Below are positions 44,961 through 53,566 of a DNA stretch of 64,000 nucleotides, piece after piece; position 1 is the first letter of the stretch; every line of letters begins with the position of its first letter. The stretch is from the NCBI RefSeq assembly GCF_030064895.1, contig NZ_JASJEB010000005.1, forward strand, positions 1-64,000, read 5' to 3'. The notes beneath the pieces were generated by a model that was not told where the DNA came from, made no database searches, and saw only the letters and a program-made list of their open reading frames with translations. Origin of the DNA: Crocosphaera sp. (lineage in GTDB: Bacteria > Cyanobacteriota > Cyanobacteriia > Cyanobacteriales > Microcystaceae). A program made the position numbers and the translations under genes.

Positions 44961-46430
44961 TTAATCTAGGTTTAAAGCTGCGATCGCTTCTTTTATTTGT
45001 CCCTGATTTGGTTTGTCTTCTTCGCAGACTTCAAAGGTTTTTTGAGAAGCTGTTGGCCAATGTAGCAGTTGTAAACAAAGATCGGCGATCGCATCTCGAC
45101 TAACTTGGCCTTTTAAGTTATCTCCTTGCTCAAAAAATAAGGCTTTATCCCCAGGTTTCTCGGTTAAAGCGCAAGGACGAATAATCGTATAATTTAACCC
45201 ACTCTGACGTAATACGTCTTCTCCTTTCAACTTCCAGGTGAGAATACCACCCAGTTGATCGTTCATTTTTACAGCCGGGGGTTGTTCTTCTAAATTTATA
45301 TCAGATCGACCGGGACGAGTAACACCGGCAGAACTAATTAAAATAAATTGTGGGGTGTTAACTTTGCGTCCGTAAGCTTTAATATTACTAACATCTAAGC
45401 GAAATAAACCAGGAGAAAATTTCGGGTTTAAACCCCCATCGTACTCGAACTTTGTTTGCATTAACTGCATAGAATAGATACAACTGGGGTCAAACTTTCC
45501 CATTTCTGGTACGGTTTTGGCACGAAAGACCGGTATCAACTCAGAAAAAGGAATACGTACCGTTGTCGGGATGTTAGAAAAGGTATCAAAAGAGTAACTA
45601 TAACCAACACCATCCCATTTCCCTTCGCAACGAATGATAAATTTATAGCGTTTACCGTCTCCTTCTACTCTTAATTCTATGCCTTCATATTCAGACAGAT
45701 CCACCGGAGGAGTTAAATTTTTCGTTCTAACCGAAGCAAAACCCCCATTATTAGCGATGGAAACGTTTCCTGAAAACACCGCTTTATTTTGTTCTAAACG
45801 CATATTACTTTCACTAACCCCTCCCATCACCACATCATCTACTGCACCCCAAGTCTCTTTTATTGCTTCTGTGGGATGACTAAAATCAAATAATAATTTG
45901 GTATCGGATCTCAGATATTTTTTTACTACCTCCGTTAAGTTTTTCATGCCTAAATATTCCACTGTTTCAGGAGTATCCACAACTTGTGGCATATAAAACT
46001 TAATTCCCTGGTAATATTTATCACGGTTAGGGGTGTCTCCTTCTACCGGTTGTACACGGGTTCCTACACAAGAAATAACGGCCGAAACATTTTCTAATAG
46101 TCTGGGGGTCAAGGTTTCGGGACGGGTAACGTCTCCCTGAACAAGTTCCACTTTCTCATCAAAAAGGGGTTTAGCTGCTTCCATATCCCGTACTAAGGCA
46201 CGAACATAATAATTTTGTTCTAATAAAAGACGAACCACACGCTTACCGACACCTCCTGTGGCTCCGGTAACTAAGATCATACTCATAGTTTCATTATTTA
46301 GGTTAACTGAAGGGCGATCGCTTGGCTGAAATAGTTTTTGCAGATCACTAACAAACGGAATCAATTCAAAATAGTTTAAGGTGTTTAGAAAACGCCCTAA
46401 GTCCCATGATTTACGTTCTTGCTCACTCAT
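44961..46430 (-). CDS. SDR protein with nested CIA30 domain (HCF173-like)
   Basis: A protein of about 489 aa. The Rossmann fold starts ILVTGATGGVGKRVVRLLLE and runs to about residue 170. It is interrupted by a CIA30 domain (about 170-335: LLFDFSHPTEAIKETWGAVD, VVMGGVSESNM, GFASVRTKNL, IPFSELIPVFRAK) and resumes with ILISSAGVTRPGRS, WKLKGEDVLRQSGLNYTIIRP. This nested layout is that of plant HCF173, which promotes psbA mRNA translation for photosystem II, and its cyanobacterial relatives. The start is set at the ATG at 46430 (MSEQERKSWDLGRFLNTLNY); the 32 codons upstream run through an IS-end-like sequence. No clear ribosome-binding site was seen. Confidence 0.85.
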   Translation of the reverse strand: MSEQERKSWDLGRFLNTLNYFELIPFVSDLQKLFQPSDRPSVNLNNETMSMILVTGATGGVGKRVVRLLLEQNYYVRALVRDMEAAKPLFDEKVELVQGDVTRPETLTPRLLENVSAVISCVGTRVQPVEGDTPNRDKYYQGIKFYMPQVVDTPETVEYLGMKNLTEVVKKYLRSDTKLLFDFSHPTEAIKETWGAVDDVVMGGVSESNMRLEQNKAVFSGNVSIANNGGFASVRTKNLTPPVDLSEYEGIELRVEGDGKRYKFIIRCEGKWDGVGYSYSFDTFSNIPTTVRIPFSELIPVFRAKTVPEMGKFDPSCIYSMQLMQTKFEYDGGLNPKFSPGLFRLDVSNIKAYGRKVNTPQFILISSAGVTRPGRSDINLEEQPPAVKMNDQLGGILTWKLKGEDVLRQSGLNYTIIRPCALTEKPGDKALFFEQGDNLKGQVSRDAIADLCLQLLHWPTASQKTFEVCEEDKPNQGQIKEAIAALNLD

Positions 46431-46433
46431 CGA

Positions 46434-46740
46434 AAAATTGGGTCTGAAACCCCGTCCTTTTAGGACGGCTTTACAATCCCCTAACGGGAGCGAGTTTTGA
46501 AACACCGATAAGGCCGAGACTCGCAAACTCGTTTAAAGTCCCTTCCCACAACACAACTAAGATGTCCTGTCTAACAGCACCCAACCAATTGGGTTTACAG
46601 ATAGTCCGAACTAGGGAGGTATTCGGAAGTGTGTGCTAAGCTGTGTCTCAATGTGGTATTCACTTCTTGCGTCACCTAGATTGGTCTAGGCAATCCCTGC
46701 ACTTTCAGGGCAGGGTTGGTGAAAATCTGCTCTTAAGCTT
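46434..46740 (-). mobile_element. IS200/IS605-like remnant or MITE end
   Basis: A stretch of about 300 bp without a credible gene, immediately upstream of the SDR gene. Read on the minus strand its end is a 7-bp hairpin (CCGTCCT/AGGACGG, about 46455-46471), then GGGGTTTCAGACCC, preceded by CTCCCGTTAGGGGATTG. This resembles the right end and reRNA/omega-RNA portion of IS200/IS605 tnpB elements. The other side has CCCTGC/GCAGGG able to pair (about 46695-46715). No tnpA/tnpB frame survives. Recognition rests on memory of such ends. Confidence 0.4.
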
Positions 46741-46770
46741 AGATCGTTAATGATTTTTTAATCACTAACT

Positions 46771-46858
46771 AATCATAACAACAACAGCAATCAGGTTGCT
46801 AGTGCAGCGTAGTGGAAATAACCCACCAGTCCCAACAGCCTCAAACCCTTACCAGCCG
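46771..46858. repeat. two adjoining dispersed repeats
   Basis: 46771-46803 (CATAACAACAACAGCAATCA then GGTTGCTAGT) matches 53847-53879 with four differences by eye. 46799-46858 (TAGTGCAGCGTAGTGGAAAT, AACCCACCAGTC) matches 4941-5003 between sbtA and sbtB. Each contains a small stem, for example AGCAA/TTGCT. Confidence 0.6.
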
Positions 46859-46904
46859 CTAAGTTATTCTGCGATCACTCCGAACAGAAAAAGGTGAAAA
46901 ATCT

Positions 46905-46973
46905 TTCATTTATCTTTCATAATCGTTCATATAAACTTCATGTAAAGATCATTCAATAATGTTTTTCTATTAG
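46905..46973 (+). promoter_or_regulatory. phased TTCAT direct repeats, Pho-box-like
   Basis: TTCAT occurs at 46905, 46916, 46926 and 46937, that is at 11, 10 and 11 bp spacing, in the pattern CTTTCAT-N4-CTTTCAT. It is followed about 27 bp later by a TATTAGATAA-like -10. Such phased repeats are the signature of OmpR/PhoB-family activator binding. It lies upstream of the P-loop protein and ABC exporter. Confidence 0.5.
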
Positions 46974-47021
46974 ATAAGCAAAAACTTGAAACCGTTTACA
47001 ACAAGTTTAGAGGTTACCCGT

Positions 47022-48113
47022 ATGAATCTTTATCCTTTTAAGTCTGAAAGCCTTAACCAGATGAAAGCTGCTTATAGTACCCGTCGTGTTGACTTGAGTA
47101 AAATTGCTACGATATTAAATGGCAATCTACACCCTCAAGTTGGGGATTTAGTTTTAGCAAAAATCGATAAAATTGGTCAGCATACTCGTATTGAGTTGGC
47201 TACAGGAAGAAAAGCGCAATTATTCCCAGGGGATGAAATTATTGTTAGTTATGGTAACCGTTATGCTCCGGATCAATTTGAAGCTATGATACCCGAAGAT
47301 TTATCCCCTTGCCATTTAGTAGCAGCGGGCGGTTTAGCCTCAAAAATGTTGTCAAAACATACTAAAATTTCTTCGGCGACTACCATTACACCTTTAGGGT
47401 TACTCGGGGATGATAATGGAAAACGAATTAATCTCAAAGATTGGACTTTACCTGCTACCAATTATATTGGTCAACTTCCCCCAACCATAGCAGTTGTTGG
47501 CAGTTCCATGAATTCTGGAAAAACCACTACTGTTGCCAACTTAATTAAAGGTTTACATCTATCCGGGCTAAAAGTTGGGGCCGCAAAAATTACAGGAACC
47601 GGTGCAGGGGGTGATATTTGGTTAATGAAAGATGCAGGGGCAAACCTTGCTCTTGATTTTACGGATATGGGGTTTCCTTCTACCTATAAACTCTCTTTTG
47701 AGAAGGTAGAAAGAATTTTTCTCACCTTAATCCATTATTTGGCAGCCCAAGAAATGGATGTCATCGTTTTAGAAATTGCCGATGGTTTGTATCAAGAGGA
47801 AACCGCAGCATTAGTGTCTTCTTCTATATTTTGTCAACGAGTTCAAGCAGTTCTCTTTGCTGCTAATAGAGCGTTAGAGGCAACTGCCGGACAACAATGG
47901 TTAAAACAATACCAACTACCTTTATTGGGAATTAGTGGAACCCTTACCATGTCTCCTTTAGCCATGAAAGAAGCAGTGACAGCCACAGGATTGCCCATTT
48001 TTACCGGTCAGCAACTGCAAAAAGCTGCCATAGAACTGATTTCACATCCAAAGACAATTAATGACCCGTTTACCACAACGTTAGGAGATAACAAGACATT
48101 TCAAATGTGTTAA
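47022..48113 (+). CDS. P-loop NTPase, DUF1611/MobB-like
   Basis: About 363 aa, soluble. An N-terminal ~120-residue beta-rich region (VGDLVLAKIDKIGQHTRIEL, LFPGDEIIVSYGNRYAPDQF) precedes a P-loop domain with Walker A VVGSSMNSGKTTTVANLI, KITGTGAGGDIWLMKDAGA and DVIVLEIADGLYQEET (Walker B-like), then GISGTLTMSPLAMKEA. This resembles DUF1611 and MobB-type GTP/ATP-binding proteins; the substrate is unknown. The start is the ATG at 47022, with AGAGG 9 nt upstream; the TTG at 46986 is less likely. It is followed by an ABC exporter 174 bp downstream and preceded by phased TTCAT repeats. Confidence 0.75.
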   Translation: MNLYPFKSESLNQMKAAYSTRRVDLSKIATILNGNLHPQVGDLVLAKIDKIGQHTRIELATGRKAQLFPGDEIIVSYGNRYAPDQFEAMIPEDLSPCHLVAAGGLASKMLSKHTKISSATTITPLGLLGDDNGKRINLKDWTLPATNYIGQLPPTIAVVGSSMNSGKTTTVANLIKGLHLSGLKVGAAKITGTGAGGDIWLMKDAGANLALDFTDMGFPSTYKLSFEKVERIFLTLIHYLAAQEMDVIVLEIADGLYQEETAALVSSSIFCQRVQAVLFAANRALEATAGQQWLKQYQLPLLGISGTLTMSPLAMKEAVTATGLPIFTGQQLQKAAIELISHPKTINDPFTTTLGDNKTFQMC

Positions 48114-48169
48114 TTATTCTCTTAATTGTCTTATGGTGAAATGAATAAAACAAGACCCCTCCAGACCCT

Positions 48170-48232
48170 AGGGTGGGCAAATTTAGAGATTTATCTGGAC
48201 TACATAATCAAGTAGAAAACTTTGCCCATCCT
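48170..48232. repeat. 12-bp inverted repeat between P-loop and ABC genes
   Basis: AGGGTGGGCAAA (48170-48181) pairs with TTTGCCCATCCT (48221-48232), one G-T pair, 39-nt loop. It may be a dispersed palindromic repeat or a processing or attenuation hairpin within the transcript. Confidence 0.55.
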
Positions 48233-48287
48233 ACAAAACTGCTTTTTAATGTTCTCTTAACCAAAACGCTGATTGTGAACTGAAGTA

Positions 48288-50003
48288 ATGAACAAAACAA
48301 AGACTCCTCCAGCTATTTATGGCCATCGAAAATGGCTATTAATTAGATTGATTATTAATGGGTTTGCCCAAACCTTAGCCACCCTAGCTAACGCAGCGAT
48401 CATAGAAATGACATTTGATCGTCTGATTATTGATCATCAATCTCATAGCTTTGGACTATTTATCTTACCCATTATCCTTGCATTATTGGCCGCTATTGGG
48501 GCCATTGCATGGTTACGAATGACAGAACGCATCGATGCGGAGTCCCTTGGACAAGATTATGCGGATGAAATTCGTTTAACGTTGTATCGTCAGTTAAGTC
48601 GTCTTAACCCCAGAATTTTGCAAAACCGCAGTCAAGGGGCTGTTTCCCTCCGTTTTGTTGGGGATTTAAACGCTTTGCGACAATGGGTTAGCTTAGGGTT
48701 AGCCCGTTTAACGGTTACGACTACTATTACCCTAGGGGTGATGTTGGTGTTAACTTTCATTAGTTGGCCGTTAGGGTTAAGTGTGAGTGGAGTTTTAACT
48801 ATCGGGCTTTATATATCTCTCAACTGTGGACAACAACTGCAAATCAGAGCAAAAGAAGCTCGTCGTTATCTGAGTCGATTGGCTGGTAATATTAATGAAA
48901 AAGTTGCAGCGATCGCGGTTGTACAGATTTTTGGTCAATCCCACCGTGAAGAAAAACGGATTGCCCGTCAAAGTCTTCAACTCAAAGAGGCTAGAATCGA
49001 ACGGGCTAAAGTGGCCGGACAGTTACAAGGGGTTATGGAAGCTACCGCTTCTTTAGCGTCTGCTATGGCTTTATTTGTGGGGGCAATGGAAGTGTCTGCC
49101 GATCGAACTACACCAGGAACGGTGGTTGCTGCCATGAGTCTTGTGGGGTTATTAGTTCCCCGTCTGCGAGAGTTGGGACGAGTGCAGGAATATTGGCATA
49201 ATTTTCGAGTATCTTACGATAAAATTGAGGAATTTCTAGATATTCCTAGCTTAATTACTGAAAATACTCATGCACCTGATTTAATCGTTAAACAAGGACA
49301 TCTGGCCTTTGAGTCAGTGAAGGTGGCTGAGGTATTATTTGATATTACGGTTGAGGCGAAAGCAGGCAAAGTGGTGGCTTTAGTCGGTCCGAATGGTGCC
49401 GGAAAATCCACCCTTTTAGGGTTGGCTGCTCGTTTATTCGATCCAGATGGGGGTAAGATTCGTTTAGATGGGCAAAATTTAGCTAATTATAGTTTATCTT
49501 CTGTTCGTCAAGCGATCGCTATGGCTGGACCAGATTTACCCCTACTCAGAGGCAGTATTAAACGAAATTTACTGTATCGTTGTCCTGATGCGTCTCCCGA
49601 AGAAATTAGTAGGGTGTGGCAACTGTGTGGTATCTATGAATTATTGGCTGAGTTACCTCAAGGAGAGGACACGAAAATATCAGAAGGGGGTAAGGGTTTA
49701 TCTTCTGGACAGCGACAACGCATTGCTTTAGCTAGGGCAATATTAGGTAATCCGGCGGTTCTATTATTAGATGAAATTGATGCTAATTTAGATGTAAAAT
49801 CTTCTGCTATTGTTGATCGGGTTATTAATAATTATTCGGGAACTGTTTTATTAATTACCCATCGTCCTGAACGTTTAGCGAATGTTGATATCATTTGGTA
49901 TTTAGAAAATGGACGGTTATTAGAAGCAGGAGAGGCTAAAAAAATGTTACAAAATTATTCAGTTACTCGTTTATTTAATTCCCAGAAATTGTTAACACAA
50001 TGA
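48288..50003 (+). CDS. ABC exporter, fused permease and ATPase
   Basis: A 571-aa half-transporter of the type I exporter fold. TM helices occupy about 1-290 (LIINGFAQTLATLANAAI, LFILPIILALLAAIGAIAWL, VTTTITLGVMLVLTFISW). The nucleotide-binding domain starts about 335: Walker A ALVGPNGAGKSTLLGLAARL, signature LSSGQRQRIALARAIL, Walker B AVLLLDEIDANLD and switch LLITHRPERLA. The catalytic Glu after Walker B is present. Works as a homo- or heterodimer; cargo unknown. It probably belongs with the preceding P-loop protein and is expected to be co-regulated by the TTCAT repeats. Confidence 0.9.
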   Translation: MNKTKTPPAIYGHRKWLLIRLIINGFAQTLATLANAAIIEMTFDRLIIDHQSHSFGLFILPIILALLAAIGAIAWLRMTERIDAESLGQDYADEIRLTLYRQLSRLNPRILQNRSQGAVSLRFVGDLNALRQWVSLGLARLTVTTTITLGVMLVLTFISWPLGLSVSGVLTIGLYISLNCGQQLQIRAKEARRYLSRLAGNINEKVAAIAVVQIFGQSHREEKRIARQSLQLKEARIERAKVAGQLQGVMEATASLASAMALFVGAMEVSADRTTPGTVVAAMSLVGLLVPRLRELGRVQEYWHNFRVSYDKIEEFLDIPSLITENTHAPDLIVKQGHLAFESVKVAEVLFDITVEAKAGKVVALVGPNGAGKSTLLGLAARLFDPDGGKIRLDGQNLANYSLSSVRQAIAMAGPDLPLLRGSIKRNLLYRCPDASPEEISRVWQLCGIYELLAELPQGEDTKISEGGKGLSSGQRQRIALARAILGNPAVLLLDEIDANLDVKSSAIVDRVINNYSGTVLLITHRPERLANVDIIWYLENGRLLEAGEAKKMLQNYSVTRLFNSQKLLTQ

Positions 50004-50005
50004 CC

Positions 50006-50854
50006 TTAATCATAATTTTTATTCAAAATTAAATTCATCGCAGCTTTGGAAATTTCTGAATTACTGTGATTAACTCCTTCTACTTCAATTAATTGCCATT
50101 GAAAATCAATATTGTCTTCTATGGCAATGTTTCTTGCTGTTTCATAAAAAAAACGTCCCCTTACTAATCGATTTTTTCCTTGTTGATTGGCTTCAGGAGT
50201 TTTACGTAAATGTTGATCATTTTCATCTGTATCTTTTGTTCCTAAGAGAATTATTAATTTTTTCGTTAATATCTGTTTTAACTTATCTTTTTCAATTCCT
50301 GAATTACCTAATCCATAGGGAAAAGATATATTAAAATTGGGCATTGTATACCATCCAGAATTCGCTGCGATCGCTGTTTTAAATCTTGCATTTGGATTAA
50401 ACATAACTAATCGATGGACAAATTGCCCTCCGGCTGAATGGCCATAAATTGTATAGTTTTCTGTTTCTAAATTTTGATTAATTTTAACCGCATCGAAAAT
50501 GCATTCAATGGTTGTAAATGTCCATTGATTAGGATTAATTGATTTTCCTGAACGTCGAAACATATTACCCTGTTGATAATGGCGACTTTTGGGATAATAT
50601 TGTTTAGAAAATTCGGGAACTAATAAAATAAAATCATTTTGTTTTGCATAATTAATCCAAACATCTCTATATTCTCTAGCATTTCTTTCTACACCATGTA
50701 AAACAAAAACAATAGGCGTTACTTTTGTAAGGTTTAAAGGAAAATAAGACCAAACTGTAATTGGTTTTTCTAGGTTTCCTTGGTAATCAGTAAATATAAA
50801 TTTTCCTTTTCCTGGAATTAATTGAGTAATTTTAATCGATTCATTTACTAACAT
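50006..50854 (-). CDS. alpha/beta hydrolase (PHB-depolymerase/esterase-like)
   Basis: A 282-aa serine hydrolase fold: PIVFVLHGVERNAREYRD (oxyanion region), the nucleophile elbow YGHSAGGQFVHRLV (G-H-S-A-G), an Asp region LLGTKDTDENDQHL, and a late VEGVNHSNSEI His. It resembles extracellular or cytoplasmic esterases annotated as poly(3-hydroxybutyrate) depolymerase-like. No signal peptide. It ends 3 bp from the convergent ABC exporter stop and lies 41 bp after the receiver gene on the same strand, so it may belong to the two-component operon. Confidence 0.8.
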   Translation of the reverse strand: MLVNESIKITQLIPGKGKFIFTDYQGNLEKPITVWSYFPLNLTKVTPIVFVLHGVERNAREYRDVWINYAKQNDFILLVPEFSKQYYPKSRHYQQGNMFRRSGKSINPNQWTFTTIECIFDAVKINQNLETENYTIYGHSAGGQFVHRLVMFNPNARFKTAIAANSGWYTMPNFNISFPYGLGNSGIEKDKLKQILTKKLIILLGTKDTDENDQHLRKTPEANQQGKNRLVRGRFFYETARNIAIEDNIDFQWQLIEVEGVNHSNSEISKAAMNLILNKNYD

Positions 50855-50894
50855 TATAATATATAAAAGTCTAAAATTTAGAAAAAATATTAAT

Positions 50895-51251
50895 TCAAGA
50901 AAGAGATAAATTAACTTGTTCTAATAGATCTCGAAAACGAAACGGTTTCTCAATATATTTTTTGACATTAAATGCTTGTCCTTTGCTTCTAGTTTCTTCT
51001 TGATCCCAAGCAGTCATAATGAGGACAGGAATTTGATTTCCTTTGTTCCTTAATATTTCCAAAAAAGTCCAACCATCTATTACAGGAAGTCCTAAATCAA
51101 GAAGTATCAAATCAAATTCTTTATTTTGAGTCATAGACAAGGCTTTTTGTCCATTATTAGCAATAAAAGTGACAAAACCTTGTTTTTTTAGCCCTTTTTC
51201 TATAAATTGTGCTAAACGGGGTTCATCTTCAACAATTAAAATATGACACAT
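50895..51251 (-). CDS. receiver-only response regulator
   Basis: A 118-aa CheY-like protein: ILIVEDEPRLAQFIEKGLKK, FDLILLDLGLP (phospho-Asp about 53), VLIMTAW (switch Thr) and KYIEKPFRFRDLLE (conserved Lys). It is clearly related to the receiver of the adjacent OmpR-type regulator (FDLMLLDLGLP, KPFRFEELL), suggesting duplication followed by loss of the DNA-binding domain. It may buffer phosphate or act by contact. Confidence 0.88.
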   Translation of the reverse strand: MCHILIVEDEPRLAQFIEKGLKKQGFVTFIANNGQKALSMTQNKEFDLILLDLGLPVIDGWTFLEILRNKGNQIPVLIMTAWDQEETRSKGQAFNVKKYIEKPFRFRDLLEQVNLSLS

Positions 51252-51373
51252 TGAGCAATAATATCCTAAGTTTAGACGCTGGAGTATCTTTAGTCTAACT
51301 CTTTATGGATGAAATAAATTTCAAGATTTAATGAGAATTTTATCATTTTTCTTTCAAAAAATAAATCCACAAT

Positions 51374-52054
51374 TCAAATCAACTCGCTATCTATCCATCG
51401 ATAACCAATACCTCTAACGGTTGCAATTATATTTTTACCCAATTTTTTGCGTAAATAACCAATATAAACATCCACAATATTAGAACCAGGATCATAACTA
51501 TAACCCCAAACATGATCGAGTAATTGTTGACGTGTCATAACTTGTCCCTTATGAGAAATAAAAATTTCCAGTAGCATAAATTCGGTATTAGACAACTCAA
51601 TTAATTGATGATCAAGATACACTTGACGACTCCGCAGATCAAGAACAATATTTCCTGATTGTAACTTCATGGGGACAGGGGTAAAGTTATTAAGATTATT
51701 GCGTAAACGTAAACGTATTCTTGCTAATAATTCTTCAAAACGAAAAGGTTTAGTTACATAGTCATCTGCACCTCCTTCTAACCCTGCAACCTTATCTTTT
51801 ATATCATCTCTTGCTGTCAGAATAATAATAGATAAATTCATACCTTGACCCCGTAATTCTTCTAAAATAGTCAAGCCATCTTTTGAAGGTAGTCCTAAGT
51901 CTAATAACATTAGATCAAATTGTTCACTAAACGCCATGTCTAAGATAGTTTTTGGATGAGAAGCAACCTCAACAGTAAATCCATTTGCTTCTAAACCTTT
52001 TTTTACAAAAGCAGCGATTCTAGGTTCATCTTCAGCCAGTAAAATTCGATTCAT
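51374..52054 (-). CDS. OmpR-family response regulator
   Basis: A 226-aa DNA-binding response regulator. Receiver about 1-120: ILLAEDEPRIAAFVKKGLEA, LLLDLGLPSKDG (phospho-Asp about 51), IIILTARDD and VTKPFRFEELL. The winged helix is about 125-222: LQSGNIVLDLRSRQVYLDHQ, LSNTEFMLLEIFI, TRQQLLDHVWGYSYDPGSNI and VDVYIGYLRKKLG. It is encoded after its kinase (40-bp gap), whereas most such pairs have the regulator first. Related to RppA/NrsR-like metal or redox regulators, but the signal is unknown. Confidence 0.92.
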   Translation of the reverse strand: MNRILLAEDEPRIAAFVKKGLEANGFTVEVASHPKTILDMAFSEQFDLMLLDLGLPSKDGLTILEELRGQGMNLSIIILTARDDIKDKVAGLEGGADDYVTKPFRFEELLARIRLRLRNNLNNFTPVPMKLQSGNIVLDLRSRQVYLDHQLIELSNTEFMLLEIFISHKGQVMTRQQLLDHVWGYSYDPGSNIVDVYIGYLRKKLGKNIIATVRGIGYRWIDSELI

Positions 52055-52093
52055 CAGTTTTTATTTCCTTATATATTCTAGATTTGATGGTTT

Positions 52094-53566
52094 TTAATAG
52101 TCGATGTCAGGTCTATCATTTGTGGGTAAAAAAATAGTAAATTTAGAACCTTGATCAACTTGACTAACACATTCTATTGAACCTTGATGCGCTTCTACAA
52201 TGGCTTTTACAATTGATAAACCTAATCCAGATCCTTCCATTTTATCCTCAGAATTTCCTTGAAAAAATCGTTCAAAAAGATATTCTTTATCTTCATCTTC
52301 TATGCCATTTCCATTATCTTTGATCCAAATTTGAATATCATTTCTATCTTGATGAGAACCAATAATAATGGTTCCATTTTCTTTTGTATGTTGTACGGCA
52401 TTTTGAGCTAAATTCATTAAAGCTTGAGTCAGTCTTTGACGATCGCCAATAATTTTTGCAGTTGCCTTATTTTCTAATAACCATTGACGAGATCCTAACC
52501 CCATAGCCTTATGATAAATTTCTTCAGTAAAAGCGGGTATATTTATAACTTCTTTTTGGAGAAAATCAGGTCTTTCTGACTTCGCTAACAATACTAAATC
52601 ATTAACTAAACGATTCATTCTCTCAATTTCATCTAATACTAATGTGATGGTTTCTTCTTGTTCTTGGGGATCATCTCCCATTAATTCTAAATGTCCTTGA
52701 ATAATGGTGATTGGGGTTCTTAATTCATGACAAATATCATTCAAGAAATGACGTTGACTTTCAAACGCATTCTCTAAACGATTAAGCATTTTATTAAAGG
52801 TATTAATAAGATCATAAATTTCTCCCGAACCCTCTAGAGCAAGACGCTGGTTTAAGTCAAATTGTCCAATTTCATTAGCAACTTTTGTTAAAGATTTTAG
52901 GGGTTTTAAAATTCTTCCAGAAGCTACCCACGCTAAAATAATAGCAAAGATTAATCCTACAAATAAAACCTGGATAAATATCAGTAAAATCTCAAACGCT
53001 TCTTCTCGTTCTCCAACATTATAATGAACTGCGATAAAAACCCCTGCAATTTTGTCATTAATAATAATTGGTTTCAGTGAATATTGAAAATAATCTAAAT
53101 ATGAATTGAGTTGTTTCGGTTGTGTTATTGATAGGTTATTAAACTCTGTCCAAGTTTTCATTAAGGCTGATTCTTTTTGAATTTCTTTCGGTAAAAAACC
53201 AGGGACAGAACGATAGAAGCGATTATTAACAATTGTAATCAAGTAATTATCATCTTCAGGATTAGATTGAGATAAAAATTTATCTAAAATGGTTTCCAAT
53301 TGAGTTGAATTAGGATCATTTTGTAAGTCATTGGAATGTTCTACTAAAAATTCCTCAAAATTTTCGACTTCTTTTTTTAAGTCTTCTTTGACCCTGATAT
53401 TAACTTGATGAAAAACCAGTTGATAGACAATCGGAATTGCAATTCCCGTAAATATCAACATTAAACTAGCATACCAAAGCAAAATTTGAGAACGTGCTTG
53501 CCATAACACACTTTTAGACAAGGTTTTTTGTAGACTCAGTAAGTTAGTTAACAAGCTGATGATCAT
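52094..53566 (-). CDS. membrane sensor histidine kinase
   Basis: A 490-aa histidine kinase. TM1 about 30-53 (LLWYASLMLIFTGIAIPIVY), an extracytoplasmic sensor of about 140 aa, TM2 about 190-213 (LLIFIQVLFVGLIFAIILAW), HAMP (SGRILKPLKSLTKVANEIG), the HisKA box DICHELRTPITIIQGH, N box LAQNAVQHT, DNGNGIEDED and GSGLGLSIVKAIV. The class is like CusS/RppB/ManS sensors in layout; the stimulus cannot be called. First gene of the operon kinase-OmpR regulator-receiver. Confidence 0.92.
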   Translation of the reverse strand: MIISLLTNLLSLQKTLSKSVLWQARSQILLWYASLMLIFTGIAIPIVYQLVFHQVNIRVKEDLKKEVENFEEFLVEHSNDLQNDPNSTQLETILDKFLSQSNPEDDNYLITIVNNRFYRSVPGFLPKEIQKESALMKTWTEFNNLSITQPKQLNSYLDYFQYSLKPIIINDKIAGVFIAVHYNVGEREEAFEILLIFIQVLFVGLIFAIILAWVASGRILKPLKSLTKVANEIGQFDLNQRLALEGSGEIYDLINTFNKMLNRLENAFESQRHFLNDICHELRTPITIIQGHLELMGDDPQEQEETITLVLDEIERMNRLVNDLVLLAKSERPDFLQKEVINIPAFTEEIYHKAMGLGSRQWLLENKATAKIIGDRQRLTQALMNLAQNAVQHTKENGTIIIGSHQDRNDIQIWIKDNGNGIEDEDKEYLFERFFQGNSEDKMEGSGLGLSIVKAIVEAHQGSIECVSQVDQGSKFTIFLPTNDRPDIDY

